This document shows, in pieces, positions 31,455 through 41,554 of a DNA stretch of 64,000 nucleotides; within the stretch, counting starts at the first letter, position 1, and each line of letters begins with the position of its first letter. Source of the stretch: Algicella marina (GTDB lineage Bacteria; Pseudomonadota; Alphaproteobacteria; Rhodobacterales; Rhodobacteraceae). The notes under the pieces are model-generated. The model did no database searches, was not told the origin of the DNA, and worked only from the letters and a program-made list of their open reading frames with translations. The stretch lies in assembly GCF_009931615.1 (NCBI RefSeq), contig NZ_CP046620.1:1751501-1815500 (forward strand). Reading direction: 5' to 3'. Made by a program: the position numbers and the translations under genes.

Positions 31455-33277
31455 TGTGCGGGATCGTTGGCATACTGGGTGAGCACGAGGTGGCGCCGAT
31501 CATCCTCGACGCGCTGAAACGGCTGGAATACCGGGGCTATGACAGCGCCGGTATCGCGACGCTGCACGAGGGCACGCTGGGGCGGCGGCGGGCGACGGGC
31601 AAGCTGATCAACCTGTCGGACCTGCTGGTCGAGGACCCCATTCGCGGCAAGTCCGGCATCGGCCATACCCGCTGGGCCACCCATGGCGCGGCGACGGTGG
31701 TGAACGCGCATCCGCACAGGACCGCGCGGGTGGCCGTGGTGCACAATGGCATCATCGAGAATTTCCGGGCGTTGCGGCAAGGGCTGGAGGAAAAGGGCGC
31801 GGTGTTCGAGACGGAGACGGACACCGAGACGGTTGCGCATCTGACGGAGATGGGCTTGCGTGACGGCAAGACGCCGCTGGACGCGGTGAAGGAGACGCTG
31901 GCGCAACTGGAGGGTGCCTTCGCGCTGTGCTTCCTGTTCGAGGGCGAGGAAGACCTGATGATCGCGGCGCGGCGCGGATCGCCGCTGGCGATCGGTTATG
32001 GCACGGGCGAGATGTATGTCGGTTCCGACGCGCTGGCGCTGGCACCGCTGACGCACCGGATTTCCTATCTTGAAGAGGGCGATTTTGCGGTACTGTCGCG
32101 GACCAGCGTGCAGGTTTATGACGCTGACGGCGCGCCGGTGGAGCGTGAAATCCGCTATGTGCAGGCCGAAAACTCCTTTGCCGAGAAGGGCAACCACAAG
32201 CATTTCATGGCCAAGGAAATGCATGAGCAACCGTCCGTCATGGCTTATGCGCTGAACAACTACACCACACCGGACGGGCTGAAGGTGGAGATTTCGGGTG
32301 TCGATCTCGACTTCACCAGATACGACCGGGTGACCATGGTTGCCTGCGGCACCGCCTACCTGGCGGCGCATGTGGCGAAATACTGGTTCGAGCAGGTCGC
32401 GCGCCTGCCAGTGGAAATAGAGGTCGCGTCGGAGTTCCGCTATCGCGAGCCGCCGATCGCCCCGCGCACGCTGGCGGTGTTCATCAGCCAGTCGGGCGAG
32501 ACGGCCGACACGCTGGCGGCGCTGCGCTACTGCCGGGACAAGGCCGAAACAATCCTGTCGATCATCAACGTGCCGACCAGCACGATTGCACGCGAGAGCG
32601 ACCACGCGCTGCCGATCTTCGCCGGGGTGGAGATCGGGGTGGCCTCCACCAAGGCCTTTACCTGCCAGTTGACCGTGCTGGCGGCGGTGACGCTGCTCGC
32701 AGCACGGCAGCGAGGCGAGATCGACAGCGACCGCGAGGCGGAACTGCTGGCGCAACTGGGCACGGTGCCCGGTGCGATGGTGGATGCACTGGCGCTGGAG
32801 CCACAAATCAGCAGCATCTGCTGGGATCTTTCCAAAGCGAGTGACATCCTGTTCCTCGGCCGCGGGGCAATGTATCCGCTGGCGCTGGAAGGCGCGCTGA
32901 AGCTGAAGGAAATCAGCTATATCCATGCCGAAGGCTACGCGAGCGGCGAGTTGAAACACGGGCCTATCGCGCTGATCGACGAGACTGTGCCGGTGGTGGT
33001 GATGGCGCCGACGGATGCGTTATTCGAGAAGTCTGTTTCGAACATGCAGGAGGTGATGGCACGGGGCGGCAAGGTGCTGCTGATCTCCGACGCGGAGGGG
33101 CTTGCCTCCGCCTCCGATGGCATCTGGAAGAGCCTGCGGATGCCGAAGGTAGACCCGTTCGTGGCGCCGATCCTCTATGCCCTGCCCGCGCAGTTGCTGG
33201 CCTATCACACGGCTACGACCAAGGGCACGGATGTAGACCAGCCGCGCAACCTGGCCAAATCCGTTACCGTGGAGTGA
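31454..33277 (+). CDS. glmS: Glutamine-fructose-6-phosphate aminotransferase (isomerizing)
   Basis: Makes glucosamine-6-phosphate from fructose-6-phosphate and glutamine. It has 607 residues: a class II glutaminase domain starting MCGIVGILG (Cys2 is the nucleophile) with HTRWATHG, then two SIS domains including VACGTAYLA and ISQSGETADT. The C-terminus ends AKSVTVE as expected. It overlaps glmU upstream and the AlkD-like gene downstream by one base each. No leader riboswitch is possible, as there is no leader. Confidence 0.97.
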   Translation: MCGIVGILGEHEVAPIILDALKRLEYRGYDSAGIATLHEGTLGRRRATGKLINLSDLLVEDPIRGKSGIGHTRWATHGAATVVNAHPHRTARVAVVHNGIIENFRALRQGLEEKGAVFETETDTETVAHLTEMGLRDGKTPLDAVKETLAQLEGAFALCFLFEGEEDLMIAARRGSPLAIGYGTGEMYVGSDALALAPLTHRISYLEEGDFAVLSRTSVQVYDADGAPVEREIRYVQAENSFAEKGNHKHFMAKEMHEQPSVMAYALNNYTTPDGLKVEISGVDLDFTRYDRVTMVACGTAYLAAHVAKYWFEQVARLPVEIEVASEFRYREPPIAPRTLAVFISQSGETADTLAALRYCRDKAETILSIINVPTSTIARESDHALPIFAGVEIGVASTKAFTCQLTVLAAVTLLAARQRGEIDSDREAELLAQLGTVPGAMVDALALEPQISSICWDLSKASDILFLGRGAMYPLALEGALKLKEISYIHAEGYASGELKHGPIALIDETVPVVVMAPTDALFEKSVSNMQEVMARGGKVLLISDAEGLASASDGIWKSLRMPKVDPFVAPILYALPAQLLAYHTATTKGTDVDQPRNLAKSVTVE

Positions 33278-33981
33278 TGGCCGAGGCCGGTGGCATACTG
33301 GCGGCACTGACCGCGCGAAGCGATGCCGCCAAGGCGCAGGAAATGCGCCGCTATCACAAGACCACACGCGAGGTGCTGGGGGTGGCCAACCCGGTGATCG
33401 ACGCTGCGGTGAAGGACTGGAAGGCCGGGCGGAACTGGCAGGCGGTACTGGACGAGGCGCGGGCGCTGTGGCGCAGCGAGGTTTTCGAGGCGCGGATCGC
33501 GGCGGCGAAATTGCTGACGAAGGCACGGATGCCCGAGGGCGACGCGGACGTCTGGCGGGAACTCGTCGGCTGGGTACCCGAGTTCGACGGCTGGGCGATT
33601 GCCGACCATGCCAGCAAGGCGCTGGAACGACGGATCATGTCGGAGCTTGCGCGGCTGGATGAGGTCGCGGCGTGGACGGGCGCCGATCACCTCTGGACGA
33701 AGCGGGCAGCGCTGGTCTCGACGCTGCCTCTGGCGAAACTGCCGCATCCCAAGGCGGCGGAGCAAGCGGCGCGGACGCGGGTGCTGGGCTGGGCGGCGGA
33801 CTACACGACCGACCACCAGTGGTTCATCCAGAAAGCGGTGGGGTGGTGGTTGCGGACACTATCCAAGCACGATCCAGATGCCGTGCGGGCCTTCATCGAC
33901 GCTCATGGCGACGCGATGAAGCCGTTCGCGGTGCGCGAAGCGCTGCGGCAACTGGCGACGGTGAAGCCGGACGGGGCGTAG
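33277..33981 (+). CDS. DNA alkylation repair protein, AlkD-like
   Basis: Helical-repeat (HEAT-like) protein of 234 residues in the AlkC/AlkD family, with EMRRYHKTTREVLGVANP near the start and the conserved WFIQKAVGWWLR in the last third. It would excise bulky or positively charged alkylated bases such as 7-methylguanine. The ATG at 33277 overlaps the glmS stop; a GTG one codon earlier is also open. The coupling to glmUS is positional and says nothing about function. Confidence 0.85.
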   Translation: MAEAGGILAALTARSDAAKAQEMRRYHKTTREVLGVANPVIDAAVKDWKAGRNWQAVLDEARALWRSEVFEARIAAAKLLTKARMPEGDADVWRELVGWVPEFDGWAIADHASKALERRIMSELARLDEVAAWTGADHLWTKRAALVSTLPLAKLPHPKAAEQAARTRVLGWAADYTTDHQWFIQKAVGWWLRTLSKHDPDAVRAFIDAHGDAMKPFAVREALRQLATVKPDGA

Positions 33982-34125
33982 CGGTACGGAGGGGAATGAC
34001 GGCAAATTGCGTCCGTCTGCCTTCGTTCCGCAGAATACGGGCGATATCGCCCCTGCAACCCGCCCGGAGAGGCCGCGTGCAAGATACTCCCTCCCAGCTT
34101 CCGGACATTCCGGTCACCCTGCCTC

Positions 34126-34518
34126 CTATAGGCAAGATCCGCCATATCTCGCATAGATGCTGGCGACAGTTCCCTTTTCGCTTTCCCAGTGCACGCGCCA
34201 GAAAAGGGTGCAGGGAAAGCGGGCCTTCTCGAAAACGGCAAAGCGGTTTTCTCGCTCAATGGTAAAGCCTTGGTCTTGCAGGCGGGAGGTGAGTTCGGTT
34301 TCGGAAATGGGAAGAGCAAAATGGCTCGCCACACGCTGCTTGAACTCCGAATCTGCCTGGGCAAAGCCGATCGGCAACCCACGACCGATCTCTGGCGGAA
34401 AGGGAATTGGTGGAAAAAGGAACAGATAACCGGCGAGCACCCCGATTGTCAGGAACCCCATGCAGATGGCCAGCCGCTTCCTCGTCAAGTCCACTCCACA
34501 TTCGATGCCCAGAGCCAA
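34126..34518 (-). CDS. Hypothetical protein with one N-terminal membrane helix
   Basis: Protein of 130 residues with a hydrophobic segment at about 17-36 (AICMGFLTIGVLAGYLFLFP), then a small soluble domain that holds CTLFWRVHWESEKGTVASIY and ends YGGSCL. The paired Cys could form a disulfide if the domain is periplasmic. I recognise no family. It lies downstream of the antiporter gene on the same strand, 92 bases away. Confidence 0.6.
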   Translation of the reverse strand: MALGIECGVDLTRKRLAICMGFLTIGVLAGYLFLFPPIPFPPEIGRGLPIGFAQADSEFKQRVASHFALPISETELTSRLQDQGFTIERENRFAVFEKARFPCTLFWRVHWESEKGTVASIYARYGGSCL

Positions 34519-34610
34519 CGTCGTTGTGTTGGCACGCCTCAGCAGAGCAAATCCATAGGCAATCTCAGTGATCGACCCACAGGATTTGCTGACATTGTCA
34601 TAGCGAGCGC

Positions 34611-36431
34611 TCAGCCCCCCTGCCCCTCGCCAGCCTCTGGCGGTTCCTCCTTGCGCGCCTTCTGAGGGACCAGCGCGATGATGCTGTCACCGGCCTGCGC
34701 GCGGAACTCTTCCTTGCCACGCACGATTTCAAGACTGCCGGACTTGCGGACGATGGCCCAGACATCGGCCTCGGGGCGGTCCTCCATATAGGTCTTGAGG
34801 GTGTATTCCTCCGAAAGAGCGGTAACGCGGAACGACCAGCCATCGCGGACGGCGCTTTCGATCTCGCCGTAGGTTTTGCCCTTGCCGATTGAACGGCCGC
34901 CGAGGGTGACCGGCAAATCGCGCTCGTTCTCGCCATCGGTGTGGCGGCCGATCTGGACGACGTTGCCGCGACCGAATTCCGGCGCGAAATCGGTGCAGAC
35001 GAGGGCGTTGTAGGCGTCGTTGTCGCTGGCTGCCAGCAGCAGGCCGTAGCGGTTCATATCGACCGTATGCTCCGCCGCTTCGGAGAGTATCTCCCCGTGA
35101 TAGACGCGGATGTCGGACTGGCGGGCGGCACGGAGGCGGAACCAGTTGCGATCCGCGATCAGCGACGGGATTTCCGCCGCTTTCAGCGCCTCGCCAAGTT
35201 GCACGGCCCATGGCGAACTGCCGACGATGAGGACGCCGGGCTTTTCCGTCGAGGTCAGGCCCAGGAGGCGGGACAGCGGAACGATCGAAAAGCCATGGAG
35301 AATGACGGTGGCGGTGACGAGGACGAAGGCCAGCGGCGCAAGCTGGGCGCCATCGGCGATGCCGAGTTGTTCCAGCCTTGTGCCGAACAGCCCGGCAACG
35401 GCGACGGCAACGACGCCGCGCGGGCCGATCCAGGCCGTGATAACCTTTTCCTCGCGGCTGAGACCGGTGCCCGAGAGCGACAACCACACGGCAAGCGGGC
35501 GGGCCACGAAGACAATGGCGATGACAAAGAGCGCGGCCTTGTAGGTGAGGCCGGTGATCATGGCGACATCGAGATTGGCGGCGAGCAGGATGAAGACCCC
35601 GGAGACGAGGATGACGGTGACGTGTTCCTTGAAGCGGCGGATTTCGTCCAGCGATGGGAGGTGGGCGTTGGCGAGGTAGACGCCCATGATGGTGACGGCA
35701 AGCAGGCCGCTCTCATGCAGGAGGCTGTCGGTGGATGCGTAGACGGCGAGGACCATTCCGAAGAGCACCGGCACCTTCATGTACTCGGGCACCATACCGC
35801 GGCGGAAGCCCTGGGCTAGTACCCAGCCCCCGGCATAGCCGGCGACGGCGGCAACGGAGATGCCGAGAGCAAGATGCTTGGCGGCCTCGCCCAGTGTGCC
35901 CGCGCCGTAGACGGCGGTGATGACCTCGAAGGCCAGCACGGCGGCGAGGGCTCCGACGGGATCATTGACGATGGCCTCCCAGCGCAGCAGCGATGCCGGG
36001 CGCGGGGCCAGACGGGCCTGACGCAGGAGGGGGATGATGACGGTGGGGCCGGTTACAATGAGGATACCGCCAAGGACGGTGGCGCTTTCCCACGACAGGC
36101 CGCCGGCGTAACGGGCCGCAAGCGTCGAGAATGCCCAGGCGAGCGGCGCGCCGAAGATGACGAGGCGGCGGACGGCGAGCCCGGTGGTGCGGAGTTGCGA
36201 GAAGTTGAGCGTCAAGCCGCCCTCGAACAGGATGACGGCGACGGCGATGGAAACCATGGGGCGGAAGAGATCACCGAAGGCGGCCTCGGGATCGACGAGG
36301 CCGAAGACGGGGCCGGCAAGGACACCGGCGAAGAGCATCATGACGATGGCCGGGATCTGCAGCCGCCATGCGAGCCATTGCGAGCCGATGCCGAGCCCGC
36401 CGATCAGGGCAAAGAGTGGTGCAGATTCCAT
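34611..36431 (-). CDS. CPA1-type cation:proton antiporter with TrkA-N domain
   Basis: Antiporter of 606 residues: about 12 membrane helices (to about residue 390) with FEGGLTLNFSQL and the ion-binding region IVNDPVGALAAVLAFE, then a cytoplasmic nucleotide-binding RCK/TrkA-N domain (VLIVGSSPWAVQLGEALK) and a TrkA-C-like end. It exchanges Na+ or K+ for protons, gated by nucleotide. A YdcF-family gene lies 33 bases upstream on the same strand. Confidence 0.9.
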   Translation of the reverse strand: MESAPLFALIGGLGIGSQWLAWRLQIPAIVMMLFAGVLAGPVFGLVDPEAAFGDLFRPMVSIAVAVILFEGGLTLNFSQLRTTGLAVRRLVIFGAPLAWAFSTLAARYAGGLSWESATVLGGILIVTGPTVIIPLLRQARLAPRPASLLRWEAIVNDPVGALAAVLAFEVITAVYGAGTLGEAAKHLALGISVAAVAGYAGGWVLAQGFRRGMVPEYMKVPVLFGMVLAVYASTDSLLHESGLLAVTIMGVYLANAHLPSLDEIRRFKEHVTVILVSGVFILLAANLDVAMITGLTYKAALFVIAIVFVARPLAVWLSLSGTGLSREEKVITAWIGPRGVVAVAVAGLFGTRLEQLGIADGAQLAPLAFVLVTATVILHGFSIVPLSRLLGLTSTEKPGVLIVGSSPWAVQLGEALKAAEIPSLIADRNWFRLRAARQSDIRVYHGEILSEAAEHTVDMNRYGLLLAASDNDAYNALVCTDFAPEFGRGNVVQIGRHTDGENERDLPVTLGGRSIGKGKTYGEIESAVRDGWSFRVTALSEEYTLKTYMEDRPEADVWAIVRKSGSLEIVRGKEEFRAQAGDSIIALVPQKARKEEPPEAGEGQGG

Positions 36432-36464
36432 GGTTTCCCCCGTTCGGCTGCCGTTGCGGCCTAT

Positions 36465-37112
36465 CTAGCGCAATTTCGCGTCGCGCACATCCGCCGGGAC
36501 GCCGCGCCATTGGTCGTAGTGCCAGAAAGCCACGCGGAAGGCGTTGTAAGGCCATGCAAGGGCTTCGCGAACGATCATCTTCAGTGCGCTGCCGGGGCGG
36601 AAGATGGTGGATACATGCGCCCCCCGCACCTGCACGCCGGCCCAGCGGAGGCTGGCGGTGCTGCGGGCCATGTGAAAACCCTCGGTGACGGCGATGACGG
36701 AGACGATGCCCGCCTGACGCAGGATGGGAGCGGTGAAGATGGCGTTCTGCAGCGTGGAGGTGGAGCGGCCTTCGCGCAGGATGGCAGCAGGTGGCACGCC
36801 CTTGGCCTCGGCGATGGCGGCCATGAGATCGGCGGCAGAGGGGCCGCCGGGCCGGGCCGGACCACCGCTCATGACCATCACCGGCGCGAGTTCAGCCTTG
36901 TAGAGGGCGACCCCGGCCTCGACGCGCATCCGGGTGGCAGCATCGAGCTGATCGTCCTGCGACAGCCCGGCGCCGAGCACGAGAATCGCGTCGGCGGGCG
37001 TCAGTGCCCCGGCGATGCGGCCGAACCACAGAGACGAGAAGACGACCGCGAGAATGAGGCCCAGGGTGAGCCAGATGCAAACCTTGAGCAGGGAAATAAA
37101 GAAGGAAAACAT
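36465..37112 (-). CDS. YdcF family (DUF218) membrane-anchored protein
   Basis: Protein of 215 residues: an N-terminal membrane helix (about 5-30) and a DUF218 domain with AILVLGAGLSQDDQLDAATRMR, VMSGGPA and VTEGFHMARSTASLRWAG. Homologues (SanA, ElyC) act in envelope biogenesis; the exact reaction is unknown. It begins one base after the stop of the acyl-CoA synthetase gene, so the two are probably co-transcribed. Confidence 0.87.
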   Translation of the reverse strand: MFSFFISLLKVCIWLTLGLILAVVFSSLWFGRIAGALTPADAILVLGAGLSQDDQLDAATRMRVEAGVALYKAELAPVMVMSGGPARPGGPSAADLMAAIAEAKGVPPAAILREGRSTSTLQNAIFTAPILRQAGIVSVIAVTEGFHMARSTASLRWAGVQVRGAHVSTIFRPGSALKMIVREALAWPYNAFRVAFWHYDQWRGVPADVRDAKLR

Positions 37113-37113
37113 G

Positions 37114-38736
37114 CTATTGCGTTCCTTCCTTCAACGACCGGCGCATGATCTTGCCTGTGGCCGTCATCGGCAGGCTGTCGACGAAGACGACTTCGCGCGG
37201 GGCGACATGGGGAGAGATGCGCTTGCGCACATGGGCGATAAGCGCGTCGGCGAGCTCGGGGGAACCGTCCTGCTTGTTGAGGACAACGAAGGCCTTGACG
37301 GCCTCCGTCCGGATCGGATCCGGCACGCCGATGACGGCTGCCATGGCAACAGCGGGATGGGCGGTGAGACAATCCTCGATTTCGGTGGGGCCGATGCGGT
37401 AGCCGGAAGAAGTGATGACATCATCCGCGCGGGCGGAGAAGAAGACATAGCCGTCGGCATCCATGCGGGCGGTATCGCCGGTGCGCATCCACTCGCCTGC
37501 GAACTTCTCCGCCGTCTTCTCGGGGGCTTTCCAGTATTCAAGAAACATGGCGGGCGCACCGCGGCGGACGGCGATTTCGCCGATCTCGCCGGGTGGCAGC
37601 GGGGTGCCGTCCTGCCCGAGAATGGCGACATCGGAGCCGGGCACAGCCTGGCCGGTGGACCCCGGCCGGGCCGGGGCGATTTCGGTGCAGTTGGCCAGCA
37701 CGAGATTACATTCCGTCTGGCCGTAGAACTCGTTGATCGTAAGATCGAAGATCGCCCGGCCCCACCCGAGCAGTTCCTCGCCCAGTGCCTCGCCCCCGGA
37801 CGCGACGGAGCGCAGGCGCGGGGCGCGCGGCAAGTTCGACTGGCGCATGAGCTTGAGGGCGGTCGGCGGCAGGAAAGTGTTGCGCACTTCCAGTTCGCGC
37901 ATCATCCAGAAGGCGTATTCGGGATCGAATCTGGCCATGCGGTGGGCGATGAGCGGCACGCCGTAGGTGAGTGCGGGCAGCATGACGTTGGTGAGACCGC
38001 CCATCCATGCCCAATCGGCGGGCGTCCAGAGGCAATCACCGGGCTGGGGCAGGAAGTTGTGGGGCAGTTCGACGCCGGGAAGATGGCCAAGCAGCACGCG
38101 ATGCGCGTGGAGCGCACCCTTGGGCGGGCCAGTGGTGCCGGAAGTGTAGGATATGAAGGCCGGGTCGTCTGGGTGGGTGTCGGCCATCTCGAGCGTGTCG
38201 GCGGCCTTGCCGAGTTCCTGCCAGAACCCAGCCGTGCCGCCCTCTCGCTGATCAATGGAGAAGATCGTTTCAAGCTCGGGGAGATCGCCCTTGATGGCGA
38301 ACAGTTTCTCGAGGTTGGCACTGTCCGTCACGACAGCCTTTGCACCGGAATGGGAGAGGCGGAAGCGCAAGCCGTCTTCGCCGAATAGGGTGAAGAGCGG
38401 TACGACGATGGCGCCGATCTTGTAGGCGGCAAGGTGAGTGAGGATGGTTTCCGGTGTTTGCGGCAGCAGAACAGCAACCCGATCACCGCGTGAAATCCCG
38501 TGTTCTTTCAGCACGTTGGCAAAGCGATTTGAAGCTCTGGACAACTGGACGTAGCTGTAATCACGGATGCCGCCGTCAGGGCGCAGGTAGCGCAGGGCGC
38601 GACGTTCGGGAGCGGTTCGCGCCCAACGCTCGCAGGCGACTTCGGCGATGTTGAAGCGGGAAAACTCCGGCCAGCGGAACGTTTTGCGTAACGCGGTCCA
38701 GGAACTTCCTGGCTCCAGCAATTTCTCTGGCAACAT
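37114..38736 (-). CDS. AMP-forming acyl-CoA synthetase
   Basis: ANL-superfamily ligase of 540 residues activating a carboxylate with ATP and CoA. It has the P-loop SYTSGTTGPPKGAL, the NEFYGQTECN motif, the hinge TGDTARMDADGY and the C-terminal catalytic Lys region TATGKIMRRSL. The sequence resembles medium-chain or acetyl-CoA synthetases. The ATG at 38736 has GAGGTG upstream; a GTG four codons earlier is weaker. It is divergent from moaA. Confidence 0.9.
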   Translation of the reverse strand: MLPEKLLEPGSSWTALRKTFRWPEFSRFNIAEVACERWARTAPERRALRYLRPDGGIRDYSYVQLSRASNRFANVLKEHGISRGDRVAVLLPQTPETILTHLAAYKIGAIVVPLFTLFGEDGLRFRLSHSGAKAVVTDSANLEKLFAIKGDLPELETIFSIDQREGGTAGFWQELGKAADTLEMADTHPDDPAFISYTSGTTGPPKGALHAHRVLLGHLPGVELPHNFLPQPGDCLWTPADWAWMGGLTNVMLPALTYGVPLIAHRMARFDPEYAFWMMRELEVRNTFLPPTALKLMRQSNLPRAPRLRSVASGGEALGEELLGWGRAIFDLTINEFYGQTECNLVLANCTEIAPARPGSTGQAVPGSDVAILGQDGTPLPPGEIGEIAVRRGAPAMFLEYWKAPEKTAEKFAGEWMRTGDTARMDADGYVFFSARADDVITSSGYRIGPTEIEDCLTAHPAVAMAAVIGVPDPIRTEAVKAFVVLNKQDGSPELADALIAHVRKRISPHVAPREVVFVDSLPMTATGKIMRRSLKEGTQ

Positions 38737-38839
38737 GACACACCTCACTTGCCTGCCTCTCTATCCTGTCGCGACGGCCGGGTCTATCGCTTGAAACCGG
38801 GTGCGGCTGTGCATAGTGTCTGATCAAAGGGGAATGAGA

Positions 38840-39853
38840 ATGTCCGACCTGCCGCAACTGATCGACCCGTTCGCGCGTGCGATCACCTATCTGCGCGTCT
38901 CCGTGACGGACCGCTGTGATTTCCGGTGTGTGTACTGCATGTCGGAAAACATGACCTTCCTGCCGAAGAACGACCTGCTGAGCCTTGAGGAACTGGACCG
39001 GCTGTGCACGCGGTTCGTGGAGCATGGCATTCGCAAGCTGCGCATCACCGGCGGCGAGCCCCTTGTGCGCAAGGGGATCATGACGTTTTTCGATGCGATG
39101 TCGCGGCATCTGGCATCCGGCGCATTGGAGGAATTGACGCTGACGACCAACGGCTCGCAGTTGCGGCGCTTCGCGCAGCCGCTGGCGGATGCCGGGGTGA
39201 AGCGGGTAAACGTGTCGCTGGATACGCTGGATGAGGCCAAGTTCAAGGCGATCACGCGCTGGGGCCGGTTCGCGCAGGTGATGGACGGGATCGACGCCGC
39301 GGTGGAAGCCGGGCTGAAGGTGAAGCTGAACGTCGTGGCACTGAAGGGCCAGAACGACGACGAGGCGATCCGCATGGTCGAATGGTGCGGGGCGCGCGGC
39401 TTCGACATCACCTTCATCGAGGTGATGCCGATGGGCGAGGACATGGGTGACGGGCTGCGGCTGGACCAATATTGGAGCCTTAAAGACGTTCGCCAACACC
39501 TTGAAACCGCTTATACTTTGACGGACATACCGCTGAACACCGGTGGGCCCGCGCGGTATTCGCGGGTGGAGGAAACCGGTGGGCGCGTGGGCTTCATCAC
39601 GCCGCTTTCCCACAATTTCTGCGAAAGCTGCAACCGGGTGCGGTTGACCTGTACGGGCCAGCTATTCATGTGCCTCGGGCAGGAAGACGAAGCCGATCTG
39701 CGCAAGGTGTTGCGGGCCGGACCGGGCAACGAAGCGCTGGATGGCGCCATTCGCGCCGCCATCGCCCGCAAGCCGAAGGGCCATGATTTCGATTACTCGC
39801 GCCAGCGGGTCGGGGGCGAGATGACCCGTCACATGAGCCACACCGGCGGCTGA
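38840..39853 (+). CDS. moaA: GTP 3',8-cyclase, molybdenum cofactor synthesis
   Basis: Radical SAM enzyme of 337 residues for the first step of molybdopterin synthesis. The N-terminal cluster motif is CDFRCVYC, followed by [12 protein letters not shown]; the C-terminal cluster Cys lie in [13 protein letters not shown] and a later Cys (FMCLG). The protein ends in the essential double glycine (SHTGG). The ATG at 38840 follows AAGGGG at 7 bases. It supplies the cofactor that the FDH at 7186-10155 needs, although it is not in that operon. Confidence 0.96.
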   Translation: MSDLPQLIDPFARAITYLRVSVTDRCDFRCVYCMSENMTFLPKNDLLSLEELDRLCTRFVEHGIRKLRITGGEPLVRKGIMTFFDAMSRHLASGALEELTLTTNGSQLRRFAQPLADAGVKRVNVSLDTLDEAKFKAITRWGRFAQVMDGIDAAVEAGLKVKLNVVALKGQNDDEAIRMVEWCGARGFDITFIEVMPMGEDMGDGLRLDQYWSLKDVRQHLETAYTLTDIPLNTGGPARYSRVEETGGRVGFITPLSHNFCESCNRVRLTCTGQLFMCLGQEDEADLRKVLRAGPGNEALDGAIRAAIARKPKGHDFDYSRQRVGGEMTRHMSHTGG

Positions 39854-39899
39854 GGCACTGACGCGCCTGCTGGAAACCGCCGGGCGCAATGCCCGCTAT

Positions 39900-40781
39900 G
39901 TGCTGGCAATCGGCTGCATCGTGGCGCTGTTCCTGCCAGCCCTCTCCGACTTCCTGCGTCCGGCGCTTCCCATGCTCGTCAGTTTGGTGCTGGCCCTGGG
40001 GATGGCGCGGATCGACCTTGAGAGCACCGTACGCTCCGCCCTGCGGCCGAGGCGTATGCTGTTTCTTGTGGGGGTGTCACTGGCGTTCATGCCGATGACG
40101 GCGATCTGCTACAATCTTATCGGTCATTTGCTACCGGAACCTTATCGCTTCGTGCTGGTGTATCTGGCGGCGACGCCGCCAATCGCTTCCAGCGCCGGCT
40201 TCTGCCTGCTGCTTGGGTTCAACGCGCGGTTGGCAGTGGAGGTGACGGTGAGTGCTACGCTGCTGACACCCTTGCTCGGACCGCTGACGGTGGCGTTCTT
40301 CCTGCCGGAGACGGCGGCGCTGGAGCCAATGGCGCTGGCCCTGTCGCTGGGGCGGATGATCCTCGGGGGCGTGGTGCTGGCGGTGCTGATCCGGCGATTT
40401 GTTGGGCCGGAGCGGATCTCTGCTCAAGCGCTGGTGTTCGACGGGGTCGGCGCGCTGGTGATGCTGGTGTTCGTGATCCCGCTGTTCGCGGGAGTGTCCG
40501 GCCTGCTGGTGGCGGACCCGCTGCATGGGCTGGTGATGCTGGCATTCGCGACCATCATGAACCTCGGCGTGAATTTCGCGGTGCGGGGGGCGTTCCTGCG
40601 GTTCGCGGCAGCGGAGGATGCGGGTGCGGCAGGTGTGCTGATGGGCAACCGGACAATCGCGATCTACCTCGCCGCCCTGCCCTTCGAGCCGAATTTCGCA
40701 TTGTTCGTCGCGCTCTACCAGTTCCCGATGTATTTCACGCCGCTGGCGATGCAGCACTTGCGACGAGTGCCGGGGATGTGA
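39900..40781 (+). CDS. Ten-helix membrane transporter, bile acid:Na+ symporter-like
   Basis: Hydrophobic protein of 293 residues with about 9-10 helices; segments such as YLAATPPIASSAGFCLLLGF and NLGVNFAVRGAFL recall the BASS/arsenite-permease superfamily. The annotated GTG at 39900 begins within the first helix. The frame stays open upstream to a CTG at 39858 just after the moaA stop (GAGG nearby), which would give a better N-terminus (MTRLLETAGRNARY). The substrate is unknown. Confidence 0.7.
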   Translation: MLAIGCIVALFLPALSDFLRPALPMLVSLVLALGMARIDLESTVRSALRPRRMLFLVGVSLAFMPMTAICYNLIGHLLPEPYRFVLVYLAATPPIASSAGFCLLLGFNARLAVEVTVSATLLTPLLGPLTVAFFLPETAALEPMALALSLGRMILGGVVLAVLIRRFVGPERISAQALVFDGVGALVMLVFVIPLFAGVSGLLVADPLHGLVMLAFATIMNLGVNFAVRGAFLRFAAAEDAGAAGVLMGNRTIAIYLAALPFEPNFALFVALYQFPMYFTPLAMQHLRRVPGM

Positions 40782-40828
40782 CGTTGCTGGCCATTGATGC
40801 AAGCTGCGAGACAGGATAATCGGGCTGC

Positions 40829-41554
40829 ATGTCACTGTGGAAATACGCCAATCCAGCCGAGTTCATGCGCGTCTCTGCGCCGGTGTTGCGCGTGGCATCG
40901 GTGGCGGCCGCAGCGTGCATGGCCTGTGGGCTGATCTGGGGGTTCTTCTTCACACCGGAGGATTACCAGCAGGGGTCGACGGTCAAGATCATCTATTTGC
41001 ATGTTCCCAGCGCGTTGATGGCAATCAATGCGTGGATCATGATGCTGGTGGCGTCGCTGATCTGGTTCATCCGGCGGCATCATGTATCGGCCCTTGCTGC
41101 GAAGGCCGCGGCACCGGTGGGCGCTGTGATGACGCTGGTGGCGCTGTTCACCGGGGCGGTATGGGGCCAGCCGATGTGGGGCACGTGGTGGGAGTGGGAT
41201 CCGCGGCTGACGTCGTTCCTGATCCTGTTCGTGTTCTACCTCGGCTACATGGCGCTGTGGCAGGCGGTGGAGGACGTGGAAAAGGCAGCTGACCTGACGG
41301 CGATGCTCGCGATGGTTGGCAGCGTATTCGCTTTGCTCAGCCGCTACGCGGTGCTGTTCTGGAACCAGGGCCTGCACCAGGGGGCGACGCTCTCGCTCGA
41401 CAAGGAGGAGAACATCGCCGATGTGTTCTACTTTCCGCTGCTGCTTTCGATTGCCGGATTCATCTTCCTTTTCATAGCCTTGGTGCTGCTGCGGACACGT
41501 ACCGAGATCCGGGCGCGACGGGTAGCGGCCCTGCACGCGCGGGAAATGGCCTGA
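40829..41554 (+). CDS. ccmC: Cytochrome c maturation heme-handling protein CcmC
   Basis: Six-helix inner membrane protein of 241 residues that loads heme onto CcmE. The tryptophan-rich motif WGTWWEWDPRLTS and flanking His (IYLHVPSA; NQGLHQGAT) that ligate heme are present. Its TGA overlaps the ccmD start (TGATG). With ccmD and ccmG it forms part of the system I cytochrome c maturation genes; ccmA, ccmB, ccmE, ccmF and ccmH are not in the window. The FDH-linked cytochromes c depend on this system. Confidence 0.96.
   Translation: MSLWKYANPAEFMRVSAPVLRVASVAAAACMACGLIWGFFFTPEDYQQGSTVKIIYLHVPSALMAINAWIMMLVASLIWFIRRHHVSALAAKAAAPVGAVMTLVALFTGAVWGQPMWGTWWEWDPRLTSFLILFVFYLGYMALWQAVEDVEKAADLTAMLAMVGSVFALLSRYAVLFWNQGLHQGATLSLDKEENIADVFYFPLLLSIAGFIFLFIALVLLRTRTEIRARRVAALHAREMA

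Noticed and set aside
31400-31460. glmS ribozyme or riboswitch before glmS
   Set aside because: glmU and glmS overlap by one base, leaving no leader; such ribozymes are known from Gram-positive bacteria.
29460-32959. Long minus-strand frames opposite glmU and glmS (29460-31232 and 31211-32959)
   Set aside because: They are mirror frames of strongly conserved genes in G+C-rich DNA, with His/Arg-rich translations and no ribosome sites.
35874-37148. 424-codon plus-strand frame opposite the antiporter and YdcF genes
   Set aside because: The translation is Asp/Gly/His-rich, typical of the complement of membrane-protein codons; the opposite strand encodes recognised proteins.
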